Below, in pieces: positions 24,704 through 31,864 of a stretch of 54,341 nucleotides of DNA (position 1 is its first letter; each line of letters starts with the position of its first letter). The position numbers and the translations under genes are program-made. The stretch is taken from contig NZ_JAAGLR010000037.1 of NCBI RefSeq assembly GCF_010548245.1, forward strand, positions 1-54,341, written 5' to 3'. Source of the DNA: Streptomyces sp. SID11385. Lineage in GTDB: Bacteria > Actinomycetota > Actinomycetes > Streptomycetales > Streptomycetaceae. The notes below the pieces were generated by a model. The model did not search any database. It was given only the letters and a program-made list of their open reading frames with translations, and had not been told where the DNA came from.

Positions 24704-25561
24704 GTGCCGGTGAGCACCGACTACCAGCAGGCCCGCGAAGCGCTCGGGATACGGCTTCGGGAGCTTCGTCTGTCCTGCCCTGACGGCCGGCTCACCGGCA
24801 CCGCGCTGGCCCTCAGGCTCGGGTGGCCCAATTCGAAGGTCTCCAAGCTGGAGCTGGGGAAGCAGACGGCGACACCGGAGGATCTGCACGCGTGGGCGCA
24901 GGCGTGCGGGCAGGCCGAGGCTGCTGACGAACTCCGGTCCCGGCTGGCCGGGTTCGAGTCGCACATCCGCTCGTGGCGGAGGCAGCTGACCGCAGGACAC
25001 AAGGCGGTGCAGGACGCCGCCACGGTCGAGCACGAGCGGACCAGGGTCCTCACCATGTGGGAAAACTGCCTCATCCCCGGAATGCTTCAGATCCCCGAAT
25101 ACGCCCGCCATGTCTTCACCAGGCATGCCGACCTCATGCGGTCGCCGCGTGATACCGAGGACGCCGTACGCGCCCGCATCCAGCGCCAGGAGGGTCTGTA
25201 CCGGCCCGGCAGGAAGTACCGGATCATGATGTGGGAGGGCGCACTGCGTTCCTTGGTGTGCCCGCCGCCCGTATTCGCGGCTCAGCTTCACCACCTTGGC
25301 GGCGTCATCGGCCTGGACACCGTGGACCTTGGCATCGTTCCGTTCAGTGCCCCACTGCGGATCTGGCCCGGTAACAGTTTCTGGGTCTACGACGATCGCC
25401 TTGCCATCGTCGAGGACTGGCACGCCGAACTCTGGCTCGACGACGCCGATACCGTCGCGCTCTACCTGCGCACCTGGCAGACCCTCCGCGAGTCCGCCGT
25501 TTTCGGCCCCGAGGCCCACCGCCTCATCCACGCCGCCCGCCGCGCGCTCGACGCGGGGTGA
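24704..25561 (+). CDS. XRE-family regulator with Scr1/DUF5753 C-terminal domain
   Basis: A 285-residue protein. The N-terminal helix-turn-helix is 'LGIRLRELRLSCPDGRLTGTALALRLGWPNSKVSKLELGKQTATPEDLHAWAQA' (about residues 11-65). The DUF5753 domain covers about 95-280 ('ERTRVLTMWENCLIPGMLQIPEYARHVF', 'RKYRIMMWEGALRSLVCPP', 'FSAPLRIWPGNSFWVYDDRLAIVE'). Start GTG at 24704, or GTG at 24710 two codons later; neither has a strong ribosome site. It lies 9 nt after the DUF6879 gene. The usual DUF397 partner is not seen. WhiJ/BldB-like regulators of development use this architecture, but the target is unknown. Confidence 0.88.
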   Translation: MPVSTDYQQAREALGIRLRELRLSCPDGRLTGTALALRLGWPNSKVSKLELGKQTATPEDLHAWAQACGQAEAADELRSRLAGFESHIRSWRRQLTAGHKAVQDAATVEHERTRVLTMWENCLIPGMLQIPEYARHVFTRHADLMRSPRDTEDAVRARIQRQEGLYRPGRKYRIMMWEGALRSLVCPPPVFAAQLHHLGGVIGLDTVDLGIVPFSAPLRIWPGNSFWVYDDRLAIVEDWHAELWLDDADTVALYLRTWQTLRESAVFGPEAHRLIHAARRALDAG

Positions 25562-25687
25562 CGGCACCGGCACCGGCTTCCGCTCGGCCGCGCTCCCGCA
25601 CTTCGGGGACGGCGGTACCGCGCGACGCGCCCGCCGCCACGCCGTCCCGCAGGAACGGCTCGCCTCCCCCCGGGCAGGCGGCGCGCC

Positions 25688-26947
25688 TCAGCTCGTGATG
25701 ACGGGCTCCATGCCCGCCGCCGCGTCCGCTGGGACACGGATCGCCCGGTGTGCGCACGCCCGATCCGCCGGGGCCGTCGCGGTTTCCAGGGCCTGGTAGT
25801 AGGCCGAGGGGCGTGTGGCGAAGTCGGCGCCTGCGGCGAGGAACTCGGGGTCGGGGTCGGCTCCGCGCAGGAGGTCGACGGAGGTCTGGGCGAAGGTGTG
25901 GGCGAGAGCCCCCCGCTCGGCCTGGGCGAGGGTGCGGCGGACGTTCCGGATGGCGGCTGTCCTGGCCTGCCGGTCCGCCGCGCCGTCCGATCCCTCGGCG
26001 AGGGCCAGGACTTCCGGGGCGAGCAGCTTCGCCGTCTCGGCGGCCCGGCCGGTCGCCTCGGCCGCTCGGGGCCCGGCCCCGACGAGGACTTCCAGGGCGG
26101 CGAGCAGGGCGCCCTCCTGTGCTCCGGGCTGCTCGGCGTCCAGCCGTACGAGTGCTGCGTCGCAGGCCCCCGCCGTGAGCGCGGCGACTGCGCGGAGCAC
26201 GTCGGCGCTCGCGTCCCTGCCGAGACCGGCGAGCCTGCCGGGGGACTGTGCGGCCGCCTCACGCACCTCGTCCGCCGAGGCGAGGCCCGCGGCTTCCAGC
26301 GCCTCGCCGTGCGGAAGGTTCTTGGCGGGGACGCGGGCCAGCACAGCCCGTACCCGTTCCTCGTGGAGCGGCCGCCAGGCCGTGACGACGGCTGCCGTGG
26401 CTCGCCGGTGGTCGCCGAGGAGCCGGGCGGCGGCCTCGCCGAGGTCGTGGGCCCTGCGCAGCGCCGAGCGGCTGAGCCGTACCGTGCCGTCGCGGGCCAG
26501 GAGCACCGCGCTCCAGACAAGCCCTCCGAGCATGAGGGGGAGCGCGAGGAGGATCAGGGTGTCGCTCGCCCTGACGAGGGGACCCTGCTCCAGCGGGTCG
26601 TCGGCGGGGATCAGCCCGCCCTTGTGCTCGCCCAGTGCGTAGGCCCAGCCGTAGTCCGTGCCCGTCGGGTAGTACTCGTCGTCGCCAGGGTGCGGTTTGA
26701 GTACCGCGTCGCGCTCGGCGTCGCACTGGTAGTGGCCGGAGTGCTGCTTCTTGGTGAAGGGGTCCGTCCAGCGGACGTCGCAGGCCCCGTCCTTGGCTTC
26801 CTTGTCGACGGTCAGCTCGACCTGAACGGAGGGGGACTCGTCCGGCGCCACGGTGTACAACACGCCGGACACCGCGAACAGCGCCACCCCCAGCACCAGC
26901 ACCCACCGTGCCGCGAGCCGTCCACTCAACCCGACCACCCCTTTCAC
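25688..26947 (-). CDS. Hypothetical membrane protein
   Basis: I do not recognise a named family. A 419-residue protein starting at the GTG at 26947 (GGGGAAG just upstream). TM1 is at about residues 8-30 ('WVLVLGVALFAVSGVLYTVA'). An extracellular part of about 95 residues follows, with two cysteines (DGACDVRW and HYQCDAER) likely to form a disulfide. TM2 is at about 127-150 ('ILLALPLMLGGLVWSAVLLA'). A long, Ala-rich, helical cytoplasmic part of about 270 residues has HEAT/TPR-like periodicity. The layout suggests a sensor or scaffold. It is convergent with the XRE gene and followed on its other side by the GH87-like gene's terminator. Confidence 0.65.
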   Translation of the reverse strand: MKGVVGLSGRLAARWVLVLGVALFAVSGVLYTVAPDESPSVQVELTVDKEAKDGACDVRWTDPFTKKQHSGHYQCDAERDAVLKPHPGDDEYYPTGTDYGWAYALGEHKGGLIPADDPLEQGPLVRASDTLILLALPLMLGGLVWSAVLLARDGTVRLSRSALRRAHDLGEAAARLLGDHRRATAAVVTAWRPLHEERVRAVLARVPAKNLPHGEALEAAGLASADEVREAAAQSPGRLAGLGRDASADVLRAVAALTAGACDAALVRLDAEQPGAQEGALLAALEVLVGAGPRAAEATGRAAETAKLLAPEVLALAEGSDGAADRQARTAAIRNVRRTLAQAERGALAHTFAQTSVDLLRGADPDPEFLAAGADFATRPSAYYQALETATAPADRACAHRAIRVPADAAAGMEPVITS

Positions 26948-27045
26948 ATCTTCCCCACAGCATCCCCTACGTGTAGGAGCCAAGGAAGGGCGGTCCCCGG
27001 CAGCGCCGCGAAGGGACGCGCTGTCGGGGTCCGGCAGCCACGCGG

Positions 27046-27081
27046 GCGGGGCCCGCCCTCCCGAAGGAGAGCGGGCCCCGC
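27046..27081 (-). terminator. Terminator after the GH87-like gene
   Basis: A perfect 11-bp stem (27046-27056 and 27071-27081, GCGGGGCCCGC / GCGGGCCCCGC) with a 14-nt loop, 20 nt past the stop at 27102. Confidence 0.75.
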
Positions 27082-27101
27082 CGCTTGGTGCTTCCGAGCG
27101 C

Positions 27102-30100
27102 TCAGGGAACGATGTTGATCTTGAAGGTCGACGTCGTGTTCCTGATGTCCTGCGCGTTGCCCGAGAGCTTGAGGTTCTTGAAGGTCGCCTCGCCCACCGC
27201 CGGGCCCTGGCCCGGTTCGGGGAGTTCGTTGGCCCAGATGCCCCAGCCGGACTTCGCGTCGAACGCGTCGCCGCTCTTCTTGGAGTTGGTGATGGAGATG
27301 TCGGTGAAGATCGTGTCCTTGACCGGGAACTGCGGCTGGCCGCCCACGTAGTTGGTCTGGAACATCACGCCGCCGTACGTCGAGTCGTTGATGTCGACGT
27401 TGTTGACGCGGATGCCCTGGAAGACCTTCGACGCGGAGAACATCCAGATCGCCGGGAAGACCTGCGAGCCCCAGAAGTGGCCACCGGTGCGTTCCAGTGT
27501 CACGTTCTCGACGGTCGTCGGATCGGTCCCGAAGCCGTTCATCGGGTAGCCGAAGTCGAGCGAGGAGATCGTGATGCCGGAGTACACGAGGGTGTCCGCG
27601 ATCCGGATGTTGCGGAAGGTGTTGCTGTAGCCGCCGTAGACCGCGAGGCCCGCCGCACGCCAGGTGAGCGTGGAGGTCAGGTTCTCGAAGACGTTGTTCT
27701 TCTCGTCGGCGCCGCCCGCGTCGATCGCCGAGAACAGCGCGAAGCTGTCGTCGCCGGTGGCCCGCGCGTCGTTGTTGACGACGTGGTTGTCCGTCGATCC
27801 GTTGGTCATGTTGATGCCGTCGGCGAACATGTCGCGGATGCGGGAGTTCTTGATCGTCATGTTGTCGGTGTTCGCGCCCCAGTAGAGGCACACCATGTGC
27901 TCGACCCAGATGTTGTCGATGGTGATGTCCGAGACGTTCGAGAAGTCGAACACCTTGCCCGGACCGTCGATGCGGGACGTGTAGTTGCCGAAGTAGGCGA
28001 AGCCCGCGAACGAGGAGCCCTTGGCGCTCGCCTCGGCGCGGAAGCCGATGTCGGTGTTGTCCTGCGAGGAGGGCGCGTGGAAGCGGGTGAACCAGGGCCC
28101 GGCGCCGACGACCTTGACCGCCTTGCCATAGACCTGGAACTTGCTCGACGTCTCGTAGTCACCGGCCGGCAGGTAGACACCGACGAGCTTGCCCGTCGTG
28201 TCCATGCGGACCTTGTCCAGGGCGTTCTGCACGTCCTGGTGCGAGAAACCGGCGGGGACGGTGTACGCGGCCGGGTCCGGGTTGGCGGCGGCGGTCGCCA
28301 GCTCGGTGTTGACGAAGTCGATCGCGTACGTCGAGGAGTTGGCCGCGTCCTTCTGGAGGCGGATCTTCGCACCGGCCGGCACGGTCTTGCCGAGCTGGAG
28401 GTTCGCCTCGTCGTAGATGTGGCGCGGGGCGCCGGAGCCCGCGTCGTTGCCGGGCGCCGTCTCGTTGCCGTACAGCCACGCGTACTTCGACGTGAGGTCG
28501 ATGGCCTTGAGGAACTGGCCGTCCACGTACACGTTCAGCGTGGTGTTGGTGCCGTCCGGGATCGAGAAGCGGGTGACCAGGGTGTTGGTCGCGGCCCGGG
28601 TCGTCCACTCGACGTACTGGCCGGTGCTGGAGAGGGTCACGGCCTTGCGCCCGCTCGCTTCGCCCGCGATGTCGCCGACGGTGCGGTTGGGCCCGACCAC
28701 CTTGGCGCCGCCGCCGACGGTGCCGTCCTCGGCCTCGTACATGTCGTACGGCATGTTCGCGCCGCGCCCGATGAAGAGCGCCTGCTCGGTGGTGTTGTTG
28801 TCGCGCTTGACCGGGAGTTCGTTGGCGTCGGCCGCGATGACGGTCTTGACGGTGAACTTGCCGTTGGCGGCGGTCCAGGAGCCGAGGTTCACGGCGGAGG
28901 TCGTGGCCCCGGCGGCGATCGCGCCGTTGTAGGCGCCGGTCAGCGTCTTGACGGTGTTGCCCGAGGCGTCCTGGATCGTCAGCGTCACGTTGTGGGCGCC
29001 GGAGGCCGCGGCCTGGGTGCCCTGGTTCTTGATCGCGACGCTGAAGTTGACGTTCTGCCCGGCGGTGGCGCTGCTGGGCGACCAGGAGACCGGGGAGGCG
29101 AGGAGGTCGGAGCTGGAGACCGGCTTGACCACGAGCGCGTCGGAACGGGTGAAGGTGTTGTTCGACTCGTTCTGCTCGACGACCTTGTTCGACGGGTCGA
29201 CCTCGGCGCTCAGCGGGTAGCTGCCCGCGTCACGCGCGCCGATGCTCGCGGTGACCGTCTTCGACTCGCCGGCCGCGAGCGCGGGGACGTCGGCGGTGCC
29301 CGCCTTGGTGCCGCCGAGCGAGAAGTTGAGGTCCGTCGCCTTGGCGGCCTTCGTGCCGCTGTTGGTGACGGTCGCGCTCAGGCTGATCGCGTCCGACTCG
29401 ACCGGCGCGGCGGGCGAGTTGGTGATCCCGGTGACCTTGAGGTCGGGGTTGGCCGCCGGGGAGCCGATGACCTGGAACTCGGCGACCTGCGCGCCCGGGG
29501 CGCCCGTGTTCTTGGTGAACTTGAGCTGGACGTCGGCGGCGGAGCCGGTCACCGGGATGGTGACGGTGTTCCCGCTGCCCGGGTCGAAGGTGTAGTCCTT
29601 CGCGGCGGCGAGGCTCGTGAAGGCGGAGGAGTCCTGGTCGCGGCCGAGCACCTGGATGTTCTGGGTGCGCGAGGCCCAGGCGGAGTCGGGGCTGAGCTTC
29701 ACGACGACCTGGTTCACGTCGGCGTTCGCGCCGAGCTTCGTCGTCAGCGTCGCCGGGTACGAGCCGCCCGCGCTCTCCCAGTAGGTGCTGGTGAGCCCGT
29801 CGTTGGCGTTCGCCGCGACGAAGGTGAAGGTGTCCGACGAGGACGTGATCGGCTTGCCCTGGGCGAGGTTGGAGCCCGGCCCGCTCGTGGAGCCGGGGCG
29901 CGTGACGCTGTTGCTGGCCGTCGAGACGTTGCCCGCCGCGTCCTTCGCCTTGACGTAGTACGTGACGGTCGCGGCGGCCGAGGGCGTGTCGGTGTACGTG
30001 AGGACGTCCCCGGCGACGGACTTCACGAGCTTGTCGTTGGCGTAGACGTCGTACCCGGTGACCTTGACGTTGTCGCTCGCGGCCTGCCAGGTGAGCTTCA

Positions 30101-31382
30101 CGTCCGCGCCGGACTGCGTCCAGGCGAGGTTGCCCGGGGCGGTCGGGGCCTGCGTGTCGCCGCCCTGGCCCTTGCGCGTGACGCTGTTGCTGTTCGACGA
30201 GACGTTCCCGGCCGCGTCCTTGGCGCGCACGTAGTACGTGACGTCCGTCGAGGCGGGCTGGTTGTCGGTGTACGTCAGGACGTTGCCCGCCACGCTCGCG
30301 CGGAGCTGGCCGTTGGCGTAGATGTCGTAGCCGGTGACCCCGGTGTCGTCGCTCGCGGCCTTCCAGTCGAGCTTGATCTGCCCGGAGGCGGGCTCGGTGT
30401 AGGCGAGGCCGGAGGGGGCGCTCGGCGCCTGCGTGTCGCCGGTCGCGGGACCGTAGACCTCGACCTCGGAGAACTGCCCTGCGGGCCAGCCGGTGTTGGC
30501 GGTGACGAGGACCCGTACGTACCGCGTCGTGGTCGTGTCGAAGGAGATGTCCGTCGACTGGTCGTTGTTCGCGTCGAAGGTGTACGCCTTCGAGGCGGAC
30601 AGGTCCGTGAAGTTCTGGTTGTCCGTCGAGCCCTGGATCTTCAGCGTCTGCTGGCGGCTCGGCCAGCCGCTCGGCAGCCGCAGGGTCACCTGGTTGACCT
30701 TGACGGAGGAGCCGAGGTCGACCTGCACCCACTGCGGGAAGGAGTTGTTCTTGCTCTCCCAGTAGGTGTTCCTGTTGCCGTCCCCGGCGTTGGACGCGCC
30801 GTAGACGTCGGAGTGGCCCGACTCGCTGAAGGTCTTGCCCTGGGCGAGGTTGGGGCTCGCGGCGGCGGTCGTGAGGACCTGCATCTCGGCGAGCTGCCCG
30901 GTGCCCGTCACCGAGTTGGCGGTGAAGTCGGCGCGGACGTACCGGGCGAGCGTCGCGGGCACGGAGACCTTGACGGTGTTCCCGTTGGCCGGGCCGAAGG
31001 TGTACTGCGCCGAGGTCTTGAGCGTCGCCCAGCTCGTGCCGTCCGCGCTGCCCTGGAGGGCGAGCGTCTGCTTGCGGCTCTCCCACCCTGCGGGGAGTTT
31101 CAGGACGACCTGCTTGACGCGCTTGGCCTTGCCGAGGTCGGTCTGCACCCACTGCGCCGACTTCTTGCCGGCCTGCCAGTAGGTCGACGCGTCGCCGTCG
31201 GTCACGGCGGCGGCGGAGTGCTTGCCGAAGGTGCTGCCTGCCGTGGTCGTGGCGTCGGCGGCGGCGTCGGGTCCTCCGGCCGCCTGGGCGCCGAGGGCCG
31301 GCAGCCCGAGCACCATGACGCCGGAGGCGAGCACGGCGGCGGCCGTGCGGCGTCTCCAGCGCCTGGACGCGGATCTTGACAT
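27102..31382 (-). CDS. Very large secreted multi-domain glycanase, GH87-like (alpha-1,3-glucanase/mycodextranase)
   Basis: A 1426-residue protein. Signal peptide 1-34 with twin Arg and cleavage near AQA-AGG. Order: discoidin/F5-8C (about 45-185); a second one (about 190-330, 'QWVQVDLGSSVKVNQVTLRLP'); two fibronectin III (about 335-515, 'YYVRAKDAAGNVSS'); a third discoidin (about 520-660); two CARDB-like units (about 665-880); a CBM6/35-like region (about 885-1040); and a C-terminal beta-helix (about 1050-1426). The helix carries 'DMFADGINMTNGS' (near 1184) and 'ARATGDDSFALF' (near 1209). This Asp plus Asp-Asp arrangement matches the catalytic acids known for GH87. Many binding modules fit insoluble substrates such as fungal or dental alpha-1,3-glucan. 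GH identity is from motif memory, so a related beta-helix lyase or hydrolase remains possible. Confidence 0.78.
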   Translation of the reverse strand: MSRSASRRWRRRTAAAVLASGVMVLGLPALGAQAAGGPDAAADATTTAGSTFGKHSAAAVTDGDASTYWQAGKKSAQWVQTDLGKAKRVKQVVLKLPAGWESRKQTLALQGSADGTSWATLKTSAQYTFGPANGNTVKVSVPATLARYVRADFTANSVTGTGQLAEMQVLTTAAASPNLAQGKTFSESGHSDVYGASNAGDGNRNTYWESKNNSFPQWVQVDLGSSVKVNQVTLRLPSGWPSRQQTLKIQGSTDNQNFTDLSASKAYTFDANNDQSTDISFDTTTTRYVRVLVTANTGWPAGQFSEVEVYGPATGDTQAPSAPSGLAYTEPASGQIKLDWKAASDDTGVTGYDIYANGQLRASVAGNVLTYTDNQPASTDVTYYVRAKDAAGNVSSNSNSVTRKGQGGDTQAPTAPGNLAWTQSGADVKLTWQAASDNVKVTGYDVYANDKLVKSVAGDVLTYTDTPSAAATVTYYVKAKDAAGNVSTASNSVTRPGSTSGPGSNLAQGKPITSSSDTFTFVAANANDGLTSTYWESAGGSYPATLTTKLGANADVNQVVVKLSPDSAWASRTQNIQVLGRDQDSSAFTSLAAAKDYTFDPGSGNTVTIPVTGSAADVQLKFTKNTGAPGAQVAEFQVIGSPAANPDLKVTGITNSPAAPVESDAISLSATVTNSGTKAAKATDLNFSLGGTKAGTADVPALAAGESKTVTASIGARDAGSYPLSAEVDPSNKVVEQNESNNTFTRSDALVVKPVSSSDLLASPVSWSPSSATAGQNVNFSVAIKNQGTQAAASGAHNVTLTIQDASGNTVKTLTGAYNGAIAAGATTSAVNLGSWTAANGKFTVKTVIAADANELPVKRDNNTTEQALFIGRGANMPYDMYEAEDGTVGGGAKVVGPNRTVGDIAGEASGRKAVTLSSTGQYVEWTTRAATNTLVTRFSIPDGTNTTLNVYVDGQFLKAIDLTSKYAWLYGNETAPGNDAGSGAPRHIYDEANLQLGKTVPAGAKIRLQKDAANSSTYAIDFVNTELATAAANPDPAAYTVPAGFSHQDVQNALDKVRMDTTGKLVGVYLPAGDYETSSKFQVYGKAVKVVGAGPWFTRFHAPSSQDNTDIGFRAEASAKGSSFAGFAYFGNYTSRIDGPGKVFDFSNVSDITIDNIWVEHMVCLYWGANTDNMTIKNSRIRDMFADGINMTNGSTDNHVVNNDARATGDDSFALFSAIDAGGADEKNNVFENLTSTLTWRAAGLAVYGGYSNTFRNIRIADTLVYSGITISSLDFGYPMNGFGTDPTTVENVTLERTGGHFWGSQVFPAIWMFSASKVFQGIRVNNVDINDSTYGGVMFQTNYVGGQPQFPVKDTIFTDISITNSKKSGDAFDAKSGWGIWANELPEPGQGPAVGEATFKNLKLSGNAQDIRNTTSTFKINIVP

Positions 31383-31571
31383 CGCGGGGTCCCTCTCTGC
31401 GGGGGCCTCGCACGCGGGGGCGCGCGAGGGCGGCTCATGGAACAGGGGCAGAGCGGTGGCCCCGTCCGGCGCGGGCGGCGGGGAGGCCGCCTGGACCGTA
31501 CGAGGCCGGGCCGCCGGGCCCGGGGGAGGGCATGGCGGCCCGAGCGGGCTGAACTCGTGTTCTTGCGCTCG

Positions 31572-31599
31572 ATTATTGGAATATTGCAGAGAGTTGTAA
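31572..31599 (-). promoter_or_regulatory. Promoter of the GH87-like gene
   Basis: On the minus strand TTACAA (31599-31594), a 16-nt spacer and AATAAT (31577-31572) resemble a sigma-HrdB promoter, in an AT-rich patch. Confidence 0.5.
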
Positions 31600-31713
31600 G
31601 ACGGTCTACGGGTCGGACCGAGAAATTTGCCCTGACCAGCCGTCAAGAGAACTGCCGGGCACGGGAGTCGGGAGGCGCTGTAATGCCCTCGGACCGTTCT
31701 TTTGTCCATGGTA

Positions 31714-31743
31714 TTGACAAATTCACGCCGCGCTGGCGACGAT
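31714..31743 (+). promoter_or_regulatory. Promoter of the sugar-dehydrogenase-like operon
   Basis: TTGACA at 31714-31719, an 18-nt spacer and GACGAT at 31738-31743. An inverted repeat TTGTC...GACAA overlaps the -35 box and could be an operator. Confidence 0.5.
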
Positions 31744-31864
31744 GCCGAAGCTGTTAATTCCGCGTGAAACCCCTGCGGATGCAAGGCAGTTGATGCACAG
31801 CAAGCGCGACCGGCGCGCGCCTTGCCTGACGACCCCCACTTCGGTCAGGAAGGACTCCTCCTCC

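Larger units (their letters stand above)
31383..31864. other. Long intergenic region between divergent secreted-protein genes
   Basis: No gene of its own is convincing in these 482 nt. The part 31560-31760 is AT-rich and carries the two promoters listed separately. It also holds a small inverted repeat TTGTC...GACAA (31702-31720) over the -35 of the plus-strand promoter. A 24-codon frame from 31683 has no ribosome site and atypical content. The predicted leader of the minus-strand gene is about 180 nt. Confidence 0.6.

Noticed and set aside
25524..25757. DUF397-like partner gene after the XRE regulator
   Set aside because: Frames in 25562-25757 lack the short Trp/Ser-rich DUF397 pattern on either strand.
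26853..31379. 1500-codon plus-strand frame opposite the GH87-like gene
   Set aside because: Val/Gly/Arg/Asp-rich shadow with no recognisable motif. The minus-strand reading has a signal peptide and successive known domains.
31683..31757. 24-codon frame in the 482-nt intergenic region
   Set aside because: No ribosome site, it overlaps the predicted promoter of the downstream operon, and its composition is not coding-like.
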